Counted from the first letter of the stretch, positions 1 through 12,256 are shown. The stretch is 64,000 nucleotides of DNA from Ctenosaura bakeri (GCA_948474755.1 CAOLHI010001023.1:186001-250000); one strand, 5' to 3'. The notes: generated by a model not told the origin, from the sequence alone. Numbers and translations are program-made.

Positions 1-2075
1 CACCCCAAGGCTCTGGCAAGGTATCTGAGGATAAAATTTCTTATATTTTGTATAAGTGGAACATAAATAGAATATTGCTGCTACCCCCTCACCCTGCAAA
101 TTAAAAAAAATAAACTTGTTTTCTGTGTAAACTAAGAGCCAAAGAAAATTAACTTCTCACCAAAGTTAATTATGTAACTTTCACATCTCATCAGGCTCAT
201 TGCTAACTTTTTAAATGGTTTACACTTGCAATTTATTTGAAAGCTTTTAAACCCTGTTAACTGTGCTTCCTTAAAGATAAAGACATCTAATTTCTGAGAT
301 AAGGGCTGAGCTCAGAATGATCATGCCTAGAATGGTCTTTATGTATGTGTAAGCACCATAGCTATGGTGCTATGCGATGAACTTTGGCTAGATCCCAAAG
401 CCCACTTACTAGGAAGCAGCCATTGCAATTGAAGGGGATCTGCTCCTTTGTCTCTGAGGAAGCAGCTGGTTGCCGTTCCCATCCCCTTCTGTGACTGATC
501 TTCAGTGTGACAGGCAGAAGAAAGACCCCTGCCACAATTCATTCATGTGAGGAGGGATGGGAACAGCAGCCATCTGCTTCCCGGGTGGCAGGGGAACAGA
601 CACCCATCAATCGTAGCAGCTGCTCCCTGGAAACTGGGGGACTCCAGTCTCTACAGAGCATGGAGAGTTTGAAATAGTCACGAGTGTGTCATGCCGGGTT
701 ATGCATTCATAACTGCCATACAGGATTCCAGCCCATATTGCTCCAACCTTTTTTTAAATAGAGATGAAACTATTTTTTTAAGTACACAAGCCCTCAATAA
801 CTTATTTTTTTCCACACCTTATTGAAAATTAAATTTCACAGGAGCTACAGTAAAGCAGAAATAGGATACTCTGCTGTTTATTCATTGTTTTCTAGAATGA
901 TTGGAAGGAAAGCAACCTTGATCTCTTTCATTTATTTTGAAGCTGTGAGTATGAAATTGGGAAATATATGGGGGAGGGGATGGTTACCATTGCTAGGTTG
1001 CAACTCAGATACCAATGTTATACAGCAATTTCCTGAATAACGAGGAGAATCAGCAGCTGTGACTTCCCTGTTTCATTTTCCCAACTGACTCTTTCATCCA
1101 TTCACTTCATCTCTGCTGTACTGAGCAGGCTTGCAATATTACAGGCTAATGAGACAGATGGTCAAAAGAACTAGAACCAGGCTGGCCCTCGTATTAGGCA
1201 GAAGGATCCAGGTGCCCCAGGTAGAAGAGGCTGGTGGGGTTACAGCAGCAAGTGGTATGGAGGTGTTGGTGAACAGAGCTCTGTGTGCAATGTGGCCTAA
1301 ATTAGAGTTGCCAGGTCAGGATTATTCTGAGCCCTGAGATATGTGGACCCAAACCTGAAACTCAGCAATGGTCCCTTGTGATGTTACAATGGGTGGCTGT
1401 GATCTTACGAGGGTGATGTCATTAAGCAATACACATTAATATCAACCACAATTGCACAGTGTATCATTGAAATAAAGTAATGAATGAGGATATATATACC
1501 CACACATATTTCAAGGCAGAACTCTCACTCTAAGATTCCTTCCTCTCTTGCTCTGAGTGCAGAAGACAATAGGCTAGACCCTAAGATCTGGGAACTCTAC
1601 CTATCCTGTCTATGCATTCCTTATCATTAAAATATTTCCTTCAGTGTGGTGTGCAGGATATTGTTTGATTGCTGAAATAAGATCCAGCAACTAGTGTAGC
1701 TGGCATCTGTGTGTGGGATGGAGGGGATGCTCTTAGCTTTAGGCAGCCAGTCCTGGGCCCAGGGTGTGAATGAAGAATTCTCTCTTATATCTGCTGGTAT
1801 CAACAACCTATCTCTAGAGCTTTAGTTTTAGTGTAGGCCAGATAGATAGAGACTATCTGCTACCTGATCTGTTTAACTGGCACTGAAATAGACTGCTTTG
1901 TGACTGAGCTGGAGTCCTTCTTGGCTGGCAAAGGAAGAAATAATCCTTTGCCAGTCCCCCAACATGTGGTCTGACAATAGGCAAAAGGGGTTGCTAATAA
2001 TGGACAGGTAATTAGTAAGGAAGACACCACTATGCCATTAAAAATGTGTTCCATGGTTTTCTGCAAGAGGAAAGT
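1..2075. other. Unassigned AT-rich unique sequence
   Basis: I see no gene, RNA or recognisable transposon here. Open frames are short (under 85 codons), in all frames, without splice-site pairing or familiar protein sequence. Confidence 0.5.
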
Positions 2076-2084
2076 GGAATGTGT

Positions 2085-2222
2085 GAACCTCCAAATATCA
2101 GTGGAATGCAATTCCCATCACTCTTCCGATTGGGAATGCTTTGATGGTATGTTCCTGCATGGTAGGGGGTTGGATTCAATGGCCCTTGTGGTCTCTTCCA
2201 GCTGTAAGATTTTATGATTCTA
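2085..2222 (+). mobile_element. CR1-type LINE, 3' end
   Basis: The stretch reads like the terminal 3' UTR of amniote CR1 elements: a 'gaatgctttgatgg' block, then 'ttcctgcatgg', a 'gggggttggattcaatggcc' block, 'tctcttccagct', and the typical end 'attttatgattctatt'. CR1 copies are usually 5'-truncated, which explains why no reverse transcriptase precedes it. The class call rests on remembered consensus. Confidence 0.75.
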
Positions 2223-2379
2223 TTCATCATGGAAATGAACATAGTAGAGTGGTCTTCATCTGAAAGGTGGCATCATCCTCTTTTCTCAGAGATGTCCCAG
2301 AGAGTGAGTATGTTCACAGATCATTTGGGTAGCTGTGCTACTCATCTGGAAAAACTTGTCTGGTAGGCATAGTGAAACA

Positions 2380-2760
2380 GAGTGAAAGATTGAGAGACTG
2401 AGGCAGAAAGAGAATCTATGAAATCAGTCGGAAGTTTGATCGAGGGGACAGGGAGAGAAATGATGCGACATACACGGAATGCTTTCCCTCCCGAAAGCCT
2501 ACTCAGAATCATTAGGATCTCCACGGAACAGTGAAAGCAGGGCACAGCAGCAAAGCCTGTCAGCAACTGCATTAATCTTGTTAATTAGAGGGAAAGGACG
2601 CGCTTCATCTGGATCTACCAGTGTGACTTGCAGCCTCTTTTTATATTTCATTAGAATGGCTCTTTGAAAGGTTGAAGTAACTTGTGACTTCCCCCTTTCC
2701 TTCCAATGCTGTACGAAAAGTTGCAGAATGTCAGGCAATGGATGGCAGCTGTGGGTGGGA
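2380..2760. other. Candidate conserved non-coding element
   Basis: This non-repetitive block keeps several CpGs in an AT-rich setting and holds a homeodomain-type core (TTAATTAG, near 2,580). No open frame is convincing. It looks like vertebrate non-coding regulatory DNA, but conservation cannot be judged from one sequence. Confidence 0.25.
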
Positions 2761-3064
2761 ACAAGACGGCAGGGTAGTATGTGCTAATGGGAATCCAAAA
2801 TTCTTTGGGGAGTGGTAGCAGGGAGGGAAGAAAGTGGGGGAGGTAGATCACCCACAATCTGTGCTGTTCTTTCCTCCTGTCTGCCTTCCTCTTTATAAAA
2901 GAAAGAAATACACCCCACCCCCAAGAAAAGAATGTAATGTGTCACCGAAGAACAGACTGCAAGACATATGCCTCTTCCCTTATTTTTTTCTTGTTTTTTT
3001 TTTTCTTTAAAAAACCCACCAAACGTACAGCTAGCTCTCCACACTAGAGACCCTTTTCCCTTCA

Positions 3065-3260
3065 TGAACCAAATGGTAGCCGTTGGCAGTGTATTGACAG
3101 CTTGTTAATGATGGAATTTTTGACAAAATGACAACCTGTGTGGGCTGATGTGTGAAGCTGAATCCTCCTACAAACCAGCTCTAAGTAATTAGCAGGTGGT
3201 GAAAATAGCAACTAACTGCTGCTGGAGAGAAGAAAGTGCATGGCGGTGGAGTGGGGAGGG
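3065..3260. other. Candidate conserved non-coding element
   Basis: This is unique sequence with a TAATTAG core directly followed by CAGGTG (E-box type) near 3,187-3,200 and a TTAATGATGG motif near 3,104. The close pairing of homeodomain and bHLH-type sites is the only reason for listing it; function is an inference. Confidence 0.22.
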
Positions 3261-3497
3261 GATTTGGGGAGGAATCTCCTTAATTTAATAGAGAAGATAC
3301 AGTTTCCCTTGTTCTTGCTTTTTTCCACATGAAGTGCGACTGCTTTGCTTTTGAAGCTTCGCTACAGATGAACAGAAAGCCACCACCATGATGGCAGAGG
3401 AACCTGACGACGGGCTGCAAAATCATGACCGAATGGTGTGGTACCATTTTTTTTTCTTTGAATGGTTTGGATTTTTGAGAATGGAGCTGGCAAGTAA

Positions 3498-3698
3498 GGC
3501 CATTTCTGCACTAGACAGTTATAGTGCTATTATTCCACTTTCAACATCCTATAGAATCCTGGGGTTTGCAGTTTAGGGAGAGGCATTAGAATTCTTAGCC
3601 AGAGAGCTCTTTGGCCTCAGTAAACTACAAAACCCAGAATTCCACTGGATGTTGAAAGTAGAATAGCACCACTATAACAATGTAAGGCAGAAATGGCC
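3498..3698. mobile_element. Palindromic MITE, family II (copy a)
   Basis: The 201-bp copy begins GGCCATTTCTGCACTA and ends with the complement (GGCAGAAATGGCC). The arms carry the family signature 'tattccactttcaacatcct' and 'aatcctggggtttgcagttt' in inverted order around an AGAGAGCTCTTTGG-like centre. Flanks are TAA on the left and TTA on the right, so the 3-bp duplication is unclear. It has no coding capacity. It is related to the copies at 13.55, 26.17, 29.38 and 60.06 kb. Confidence 0.8.
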
Positions 3699-4148
3699 TT
3701 ATTCTCAGACTATTTCTGTTGCGGACCATAGTGGGAATAGGGGCTGCTGGGCATGACATTGGAAGATGCCATAATCTGTGATAATCTGGTGAATGCTGCT
3801 TAATAGTCACACAGCCATTTGGAAGCAGTGAACGAGAGAGGGAATGACCAAAGGGTCAGTCTCTGGGGAAGGTTTCCTGCTGTGCTTTGCTTCCAGGGGT
3901 GCGTTCCTCTCCCCAGCCCCTCATCATAATCCCTCAAAATCTTTTTATGCTGGCTCCTGGAAATTCAGCTCTTGCTACACAAAGATAGGAACATCCACAT
4001 TGGGCTGGAAGTCAAACAGGCAAAAAATAAAATAAAATATAAAATATAGCACTCACTCTAGTTTTTTTTGCCAAAGAATAAACTACGAACTCAGTTTTTA
4101 AATGGTGTTGGATTTTTGTAAATGTATATATGTACATGTGTTCCTAAA
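3699..4148. other. Unassigned unique sequence
   Basis: I recognise no gene or repeat. The one open frame of 63 codons has no supporting features. Confidence 0.4.
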
Positions 4149-4371
4149 TAGCCTTAAAGGCACCAGATCCTGTCTGATCTTGGAAGCTAAGCAGAATCAG
4201 CTTTGGTTAGTACTTGGATGGGAAACTGTCAATGAATATCAGGTGCTATAGGCTATATTTCAGAGGAAAGAACTGGCAAAACTGCCTTTGAGTATTCCTT
4301 GCCTAGGAAAACGCTATGAAAAATTAATGGGGTCTCCATAAGTCACCAGGCAACTTGAAAGTGCACGCACA
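4149..4371 (+). mobile_element. 5S rRNA-derived SINE
   Basis: About 100 bp at the left match the 3' two thirds of a 5S rRNA gene, including its internal promoter region ('tcttggaagctaagcag', 'tggttagtacttggatggga', 'caggtgctataggct'). The body that follows is shared with the inverted copy at 46.02-46.26 kb ('tccttgcctaggaaaac', 'caacttgaaagtgcacgca'). A 5S-headed SINE family is known from squamates. Missing 5' residues and many substitutions show an old copy. Confidence 0.85.
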
Positions 4372-4464
4372 CACACATGCACAGCCTAGCTGAGGGAACT
4401 ACAAATGTAAATTCTGCAGTTCATATAGAGAAGAGAGCCACAGGCTGTTGGATCTGTCTGTCTT

Positions 4465-4506
4465 ATCCATCCATCCATCCATCCATCCATCCATCCATCC
4501 ATCCAT
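4465..4506. repeat. (ATCC)n microsatellite
   Basis: About ten uninterrupted ATCC units. Confidence 0.95.
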
Positions 4507-4799
4507 TGTTTCAGTAATCTCCGAATCAAGGAAGAAAGGTAGGATATAATTCAAATATCAAATCAAATCAAGGATCATCCTGTATGGATCTACCCAGGCT
4601 CTAAGATCTTCACAGGAGGCCATTAGCTCAGTATCACCACCTTTTCAGTCACATTTGGTGGGAACAAAGGAGAGAAGCTTCTTGATGACCGCTATCAAGC
4701 TTTCAAACTCTTTCCCTAGGAAGGCTACGATGGCTCCCCCCTTGGTCTCCTATCACTGGGAAAAGAAAACATTCCTACAGGTTTTTAGTTTTTAGTTTT

Positions 4800-5015
4800 C
4801 AGACTGCAGTGGGCTTTTAATAATATTTTGTTTTGTGGATTTTTCTATTTTGTCTTTTAATGAATTTTAAATGGTCTTAATGTATAAATTCTTTATTTTT
4901 TAAAATTATCTCTGTGTGATTTTTAAAATGTTTTTAACCTGTATTGGTATTAATACTTTGAGTCCCAGTAAAGTATTGGGGGAAAGGAGGAATATAAATG
5001 AATTAAATAAATTCC
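4800..5015 (+). mobile_element. LINE (L2/CR1-type) 3' UTR end
   Basis: This T-rich stretch ends in 'ttgagtcccagtaaag', then 'gggggaaaggaggaatataaatg' split by a few bases, and an AATAAATAAA-like tail. That order is the usual 3' end of reptilian L2/CR1 LINEs. No reverse transcriptase is seen upstream, so it is a 5'-truncated copy. Confidence 0.55.
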
Positions 5016-8000
5016 AAAAGGCTATAGTCCAAGTAGAAGTGAGGAATTTGCCCCATCCTACGAGTCTCTTCTGCTTGGATACTGTGGGATAAAGCATCCC
5101 TTCTACTTGGACCAGGGTGACAATTTGCATCAAATCCAGTGACAATTTGCATCAAATCATCCTTTAAACAGGAGGAGTTTCATTCTGAGACAGATTCTTA
5201 GTAGAGGTAGAATTAACCCTTCTCTGGGCTTCCTATGATGAGGCTTACAACCTTAACAAGGCAAGATTACATTGCCATGGTAAGAATGGATTCACTGTGT
5301 TTTAGGAAGAGTTCCAAAAAATATTACAAGCCTGTATGGGAAGAACATCTGAAAATTACCTATATCTATGTGGGCAATAGAGTTACCAGACCTGAGGACT
5401 TAGCCCTGAGTTCAGTACCTTGAATCTCTTCTTTGGTTCTCAGGATATAGGAGAGGAATTTCAAGGTGAAAATGCTGTCTAGAAAAGTATGTGTGTATCT
5501 ATTTTCCTCATTTGTTAGACTTGGTGTTTTATATTTGGATGACATACTGTGTAACTTCATGCATCATGCTTAAGGATGGGGGACTACTCCTTGTGATCTT
5601 AGCCTTATAGTATTAACACAGCCTGCCCCACTGTGATATCACAAGCTATTGTCTTTAGATCACAGAAGCTGGCCTGAAATATTGGACTTGACCTGGAAAC
5701 TCTACTGGAAACATTTCTGATGAATTCAAAATCTCAGAGGTCATGATTTTTTTTTGTTATTACAAAATGTGGGTGACTCAGGGGCCCACCCATGACCTCC
5801 ACATGACAATGCCTGCAAGAGGGGGGTAACCTAATGAGATCTTTCCACCAATGTTTATAGGGTCTTGCAGGAAAGAACTAGCCAGAGATTCAAAATTAAA
5901 CTGAAATGTGTTTTACTGAAAGTTCAGTCATGTATGCAAAAGATCCAAACACTTGTACACTCACACAAGAGCAAACTGAAGGATAAAGGCAGGAAAGCTG
6001 TTGATAGAGGAGTTTTTAGGGAATGGGCAATAATTACCAATCTGGAGAGTAGTGAAGAAAGCAGCAATGTGGCTTAGACTAGTGCCTAAGGGCGGTACTC
6101 ATTTGGAAATCAGAGCAACAGTGTGGTGTTTAACAAGTGAGCTACTGCATCAAACTGCTCAAAATGGAGGGTTTTTATATCCAAAATCTACCTGAAGGGC
6201 ATGGGTGTTAATGGGTTTCTGGCTGAGCAAACAATGAAAGTTGCCACATGGACAATGGGGTCTGGACCGAGTTAATGGTCTTAGGTTAGGTGACAAAGAG
6301 TTAATAGCTGTCATAATAGTTCTGTAATTGTGGACAGGTAAGGGAACAATACAGGGTAACATCCAGGTGCAACGAATACTGGCTGAAAGAATCAGTGTTT
6401 TGGTGGGAACTTCCCTTTGCTATTGTGTGGAATCAGAGATGTTACAGTTTCAGCTTAAACGTATTATCTCTGGAGTTGCTTGGTGATCTGCTGGACAATG
6501 ACCTTGGCTGTGCCTAGAAGGGATCTTCCAACCTACTTTGCAATCACACGTGTTCAGTCAGTAATTTTCCTCTGTCCAGCTTGACTTTCTAGTCAACTCA
6601 GGATCCATTTTATATCAATGCCAATTAATTTATTTTGCCAATCAAATCATATTTTGTGAATTAAACAATATCAAACCTGGGAGATACGCTGGCCTGTAAC
6701 ACTTGAGTTAGCATTCAACACTAAAACAAACCAGGAACCACAGCTTGGTCCAAGATATTTTGCTGTCTGAGACAATAAAGTATTCACCCTCTAATTCTGT
6801 GTACAAAAGCTGATTGGCCTGGCAGTTAACTCTTTCTTCAGTATTGGGAATGGGATATCTCCTCCTCAGCTGCACTTGAAGGCAACAGGTGATCTTAGGG
6901 GTACAGGGCACCCTGTGTCACACACAGCTCTTTCTTTCAGCACCTTGTTGCTGCACCCCCACACATGCTGCCTGAAGCAATCACCTCACTCTGCCTAATG
7001 CAGGTGTGGAAAAAAGTGCAGCCCATAAGCCACATATGACCACTGGTCCCCACTTTTGCAGCTGCTGAAGCTCTCTGCCAGTTCCCCAAAGCCCCAGTGT
7101 TTACTTTCTTTTCCCTGGCACAGTTTTCTGGCCATTTTCTCCCCAAAGCATTCTGTGCACAAAAAACCTCTCACTCCCCCAACAATCCCAAGACTCTACA
7201 TCCCTCAAGTGCCTCCATCTTTCTCCTGTGTCCCTTACAAAATGGCATCTCAAAGTAGGGTGGAAAAGGAGAGTAAGGAAGTATGGCACACTGATGTGTG
7301 GCTTGGGAGACAGTAATGGAAAACTGGACCTGCCCCCCAGGCACTTGCCTAATAGTGGGGATAGCCTTGCTTGGGAGGCAACTGCTGGTGACAGGGACAA
7401 GCACACCTAGTTCTTTTTTTTATTCTGTGTTCTGTCTGAAGTATATCTTAAAGTTGTCCACTGTATACTGCATTCCGAGTACATTTGTTTATTATTATTT
7501 TGTAAATTCCATGCTTCCAAAGGAAGCATAGTGACATAAATGGTCTCTTTGCCCCTTCTTTTCCTCATAGCATCACTTTGAGGTAGATTAGTGTGAAAAA
7601 GAACAATTTGTTCAAAATCACTTTGTGATTTTTTTGACTGAATGGAAGGCTTGCATTGTTATTTTCCAGTCCAAATCAGGCTGGGTTCACTAGACTACAT
7701 AGCTATTTCATGATGTCCATCTGGAAGCAACTCGCTTTCTGTGTGATTTCCATGAGCAAGGTTCCATTTGTTCACAACTGAATTGTTATCCAGATGGTGG
7801 CAACCAAACTGTGTGGTGCAGTACACATTTGGAGCATGGTTGCTGTTTCAGTCTGCTCATTCTTCATATATGTGAGATCTGTTCCACTGTGGTTCCAGAA
7901 AAAGGCAAACAAACACTACTGCTAAATGATGAAAGTGATTTATAAGCAAATTGTTAGGGCTGGTGTACATTTTGTACTGCTGGAAAGTGTTAAAAGGGGT

Positions 8001-8162
8001 GGTGTGAAGCCTGTTTAATTCTTCATCTTTCCTAGCTCTGTCAACTCTGCTGTACAATACACAAGTTAATCCCTTTTGTACTTTAGATTCTGTTTTGAGG
8101 TATACTGTTAAAACAATTAGCAGTATATTCAAACCCATGTAATATAAGAAGCTGTCCTTATA
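5016..8162. other. Unassigned unique sequence
   Basis: There is no recognisable gene. Between about 5,840 and 6,560 the minus strand has a TATAAAAACC box (complement near 6,175) and, about 260 bp further on, AGTAAA and ATTAAA polyadenylation-like signals, so an old LTR is possible but weakly supported. The 6,930-7,410 stretch is open in several frames at once, which suggests low stop density rather than an exon. Confidence 0.35.
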
Positions 8163-8262
8163 AATGTTTATTTAGGCTACAATCCTAACTCCTTACAAGG
8201 GAGTAAACTCCATTGAACCCATTGAGGCTTATTTCTGATTAGACTTTTATGGGTTTACTTTT
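8163..8262. repeat. Short palindromic dispersed repeat
   Basis: It contains 'tacaatcctaactcc', 'gggagtaaactccattgaac' and 'ttatttctgattagac', an imperfect inverted repeat around a 'ccattgaacccattgagg' centre. Relatives in this window lie near 11.75, 14.29, 31.69, 42.40, 51.89 and 53.87 kb. The class is not known to me with certainty; a MITE is likely. Confidence 0.5.
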
Positions 8263-8599
8263 GTTTTGGATTTGCTTTTAAGTTTTAACAGTAATGTTTT
8301 AAAAGATTTAACAGTAATCTGTATGGATGGATGTTTGATGGATAGTAGCTGCCTTTACTACAGATCCAGTTTCTCATGTAAATACAAGAGAACACCTAAA
8401 AAGGTGTTACACTAAGGTAGATTTTAGAAAAAAATCACCAAAAATACTCTTCAGATGTGTCCTTTCTGTATTTATTGAATGAATGAATGGAGAAAGCAGA
8501 GATAGCAGCTGACTGACTTACCAGGAGGGTGCAGTGAGTATTGGCAGCAGGCTTGTCCAGCCATGTTGGATGCCTTGTCTCTTTCCCAGAGAACTTCCT

Positions 8600-8830
8600 A
8601 AGCTCCCTAAGCTGAGTATGTTCAGCCTGGAAAAGAGATGGTTAAGATGTGACACAATCACTATGTTTAAATATTTGAAGGGATGTCATAATGGAGATGT
8701 GTGCACTCCATGGCAAGCGTGGTGGCTGCAAAACAAAGTGCAATTTCCTTTGGAAACCAAGTGCATGAGGAGTATGCATCTTGTTTTAAAACATGATTGT
8801 GCTTCTGGAAAGTTTTGGGAACTGTGATTC
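8600..8830 (+). mobile_element. CR1-type LINE, 3' UTR segment
   Basis: The run 'gttcagcctggaaaagag', 'ggttaagatgtgacac' and 'atgtttaaatatttgaaggg' with 'atgtcata' is a classic block of the CR1 3' region in birds and reptiles. The following 100 bp diverge. It lacks the terminal 'attctatgatt' motif, so both ends are missing. Confidence 0.6.
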
Positions 8831-8929
8831 AATTTGAAAACAAGGGGGAGCTGTATGAGGTTGTAGGAAGCAGCAGTGGTCTTAGAAAAGGTTGAAAGAG
8901 CACAACAGTCTGTGGATCACAGCTCCTGT

Positions 8930-9480
8930 ATTTAATTATGAAATGTGTAAGATCATCTCTTGATGGACTAGAATTAAGCTGAAATCTATGACCGTTTATA
9001 AAATACTTTGTGCCCTCTTAAGCTGTATTGAAACTGATTGTCAAAGTACAGACTGAATTGGCTAAATTCATTTCCAGAAAGAAGGAATGGTAGTGGGTAT
9101 CTGTGTCTCACAAAATATAACAAAATCCTTCATTATGGGAAGTTCTAATCGTACAAAAGCTAATAGGCCAAATTAATATTAACCAAGGACACACAAAAGG
9201 AAATCGTTAGCTATGAAAATGGGCATAACTCATTATCTTCAGCAGAAATTGTTTGACATTACTTAGAAAGTCAAGAATGTATCATGTTATTTATCTTCTT
9301 ATTAGACTGTCAGCTTAATGAATTCCCACTATTTTGTGTTGCAATCATACTCATTTTTCTGCATGTTTAAAATTAAATAGATATCTCTTCTTTTTTTCAC
9401 TTCCTCAGTTTAATTCACTTCCATGCTTAATAAAGTTTAGTTATTTCTTGAGTATTTAATTACAGGTGCTTCCCTTGATG
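8930..9480. other. Candidate conserved non-coding element
   Basis: This is AT-rich unique sequence with many homeodomain-type cores (TTAATTA, TAATTAA, 'ggccaaattaatatt') and no repeats. It ends just before the LTR. It resembles vertebrate enhancer DNA, but this is a judgement of texture only. Confidence 0.25.
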
Positions 9481-9524
9481 CTTTCCTTCCAATATATGCA
9501 GCTATGGTACCAAGAGGGGCTGGA

Positions 9525-9946
9525 TGTTCACTGTTATTTGTCCTAGAAAAGGGGTGAGATACTGAAGTGGAATTGTTTCTTCCAGCAGCATCAGGAAAGA
9601 TTAGCAGACTATGCTGTGAATCAAGGATCCAACTTTATTTGGAGTAAGAAATGCATTTCTCTCCACCATCCTGACAGACCAATATCCAAACAGAATGAGA
9701 ACCCTGAGCTATTACATTCTTATATAGTTTGCCAAGGTTGGCAAGTCACTATTGCAAAATACATGTACTGGAAAAATTCCATGAAGCTAACAAATTTGCG
9801 AAAAGTTCTGTCTTTTAGATGTCAGTTGGTCATGTACAGCCTCCTGTAAGGTAAACAACTGTTCCCCAGTCCTTGTTACAAAACTCATTCCTCAATTTCT
9901 TGGTGTCTTAAGGAACAAAATATATTATGTAACCTTTACAGGGTCA
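9525..9946 (-). mobile_element. Endogenous retrovirus LTR (probable)
   Basis: Read on the minus strand, the block starts TGACCCTG directly after a purine tract (CCAAAAGAAAAAGC), as a U3 follows a polypurine tract. It has a TATATAAG box (complement at 9,718-9,726), then an AATAAA signal (complement at 9,634-9,639) 80-90 bp downstream, and ends ...GAACA. That order, U3-TATA-R-AATAAA-U5 within TG...CA, fits a 422-bp LTR. The left boundary is a guess between a few TG/CA choices. No second LTR was found, so this is a lone 3' LTR or a truncated provirus. Confidence 0.55.
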
Positions 9947-9959
9947 GCTTTTTCTTTTG

Positions 9960-11310
9960 GAAGAATCTCCTTAGTGACACAACTAGCAGAGATGGAAACA
10001 TTTTTGGGGTTATCACACATGATGCGAATTAGGTTACTCTTCACATTTCCCTCACTTTTCAGTTCCACTATTATTTTAGCTAATTGATTTCAATTGTCAT
10101 CAAAAGCTTGTGTTAAGGTTTCTTAGTTCTGGAAAACTAGGATCTATCTCCCTTGGAACAAAGATAACGGGTCAACAGTTCTTTTCAGACATTGTTGACC
10201 ATATAACAGCTAAGCATACGATAAGCCATTTTATCACATTTCTAATGGCAACACCCTGCAGGTCCCAATCTCCCCCAGTAACCAGCCAAACCAATTTCCT
10301 GCATGTTTCCTAATAACTTCTTTAGCCTTTGGGATATCTCTTCTATTATATACCTATCATACCAACATTGGATTTTCCTAGGTGGAGGACAGGAAGAAGG
10401 AGGGCTTAAAAGCCTGTTCCATCATAGTGTTGGACCTTTTTGTCCTGATGTACTTTGCCTTCCCTCACGCCCTGTAGATTTAGTGCAAGCTTTGTCTGGT
10501 TTCTTTGGGGCTAGTTAAAAAAATGGTCTTCATCACCTGATTGGTATATTGAAGAAAGGGTGACAGGGAAGATCCACCTACACTGCACTTAGTGCTTCTG
10601 GGACTTTGGGATCATTGGTTAGGATTGTGTCTGTAAATAGGTGGGTAAGAGCTGAAGAGGGAACAGTGGTGAACATCCAGCAGACACCTCTTTTGGTGGG
10701 ATGAAGGACTCCATTACTAGTACCTAGGGTTTGATGGGTCTTGAGAGGAATACACTTTGGGACTGTTTCAAGGCCATGGGACTTCAGGGTACTACCTGGG
10801 GGAAGTATGTCCTGAGTCATATGGGATTGGCCAGCCAGTAACAGGCTGTAAGAATACACCCTGGTATCAAGACTTGAGTGCTTGCTCTGGAAGCTGAGGA
10901 GGAGATCAAGGCAAACAACTGATCTAACCCTGTTCCTACTGCAGATTTTGGGTTTGATAAGAAGAATAAATACATGTAGCCCTAATTTGCCCTGTCTGTG
11001 GTATCTTACCTTGTTATCTCCTGTGAATGTACAAGGAACAGCAATAAAAAACCAAGTAACCAACCAACCTAGGGACAGGTGATGAGTCTGCTGTTCACTC
11101 TCAACATTATTCCATCCTTTTGAGTGAGCCAGTTGAAAGCTCAAACTCCTCAAAGCAGAAGAGGTAAAATAACAGGTACTTTGATGGATCAGGACAAAAT
11201 CCACTCTAATCCAGCATTCTGTTCTCACAGTGGTCAAAACAGATGCCTTTGGGAAGCCTATATAGCAGTCAAGAGCAGAGTTTGGAAACATTACCTTCTC
11301 AGACAACAAT
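9960..11310 (-). pseudogene. Possible decayed env region next to the LTR
   Basis: Behind the purine tract the minus strand has a broken coding-like stretch. A hydrophobic run (about WLIVCLAVIW) lies near 10,200, where a transmembrane env end would be expected, and a 243-codon open frame spans 10,578-11,309. I cannot find the diagnostic immunosuppressive-region or double-cysteine motif, and frames shift several times. Position next to the LTR is the main argument. The open frame may be chance. Confidence 0.25.
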
Positions 11311-11751
11311 ACTCAGAATCCTCCAGCCGGCATGGGGTTTCCCAAGCTTTGGTCACAAGTGCAACAGGATTTTTGCATCTCATTCTCCAGCATCTGGGAT
11401 TAGAAATCCATGAGTGAATTAGGTATGGCTGAAATTTCACAACACAAGGCCATCATCCTGTACCCCATACCCAGGGAGAGCATTGTTCTTTTGGGAAAAA
11501 TGTTTAGCCCCTAGAAATGTGCCCCTCTGCTGTGGAAGAATGGAAAAGAATGAACATTCAGTAAGCATGAATTTTAACCATGAAAATAGTTGATAAATAT
11601 TTCAGGCAGGCAAAAACTTACTTTTCAGAACTCAGTTGACATCCAGAAACAATGAAAAATACACATCATTTATAGAAGATATATGCATGCATGTCCTTAA
11701 AGTATTTGATTCACCTTCCATAACAACCTTACATTGCCTTACATATTTAAA

Positions 11752-11822
11752 AATAATAGCACAGTCCTATGCATTCTACTCCCACTGAGTTTAATGGGGC
11801 TTAGTTCTTGGCAAGGCGTATG
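11752..11822. repeat. Short palindromic dispersed repeat
   Basis: It holds 'cacagtcctatgcattc' and 'actgagtttaatggggctta', the same family as 8,163-8,262 in a shorter form. Confidence 0.5.
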
Positions 11823-12256
11823 TGTTTTCAGCTGGAAGGACAGTTTAAAAAGGGGAAGAGTGAAAAAAACAACCAATGATGAAAACATATGCAATTTAAT
11901 ATCAGGATAGAGTAGCAGATAAAAAGATAATTAAATTAGAACTTTTTTTTTTTAAAAAAAATTAAAAATAGGAGATAAGGCAAATAGAAAGTTCTTAGGT
12001 ATCATAAAAAACAACTAAAGCTTCACAAAATAATTTTCATTTGAATTTATTGATAGATAAATAACCACAGGCCTTCTCAGATGAACAATAAATCAGTTAC
12101 TGAAGCAGAAATGATTTTTCTGGGCCACTGGTTATATCTCAGGTGAAGTGTAGCTGATTAGGTGGTAAGTGGTTGTCTCACAGAGATGTTGTCAGGCTGA
12201 TTCTCATACAGCAATCCTTTTCACAAAATGGAAAGATTTGGCTACTGGGGTGGGTG
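11823..12256. other. Unassigned AT-rich sequence
   Basis: It has a poly-T/poly-A junction near 11,943-11,970 and is otherwise featureless. Confidence 0.4.

Noticed and set aside
4149..4260. Functional 5S rRNA gene
   Set aside because: The 5' part is missing, many positions differ and a SINE body follows directly.
7056..7531. Possible exon cluster with several overlapping frames
   Set aside because: Frames are open on both strands, without donor/acceptor pairs or familiar protein sequence.
10578..11309. 243-codon minus frame as a host gene
   Set aside because: No host domain, splice context or start context. A decayed retroviral origin is the only weak suggestion, and chance is possible.
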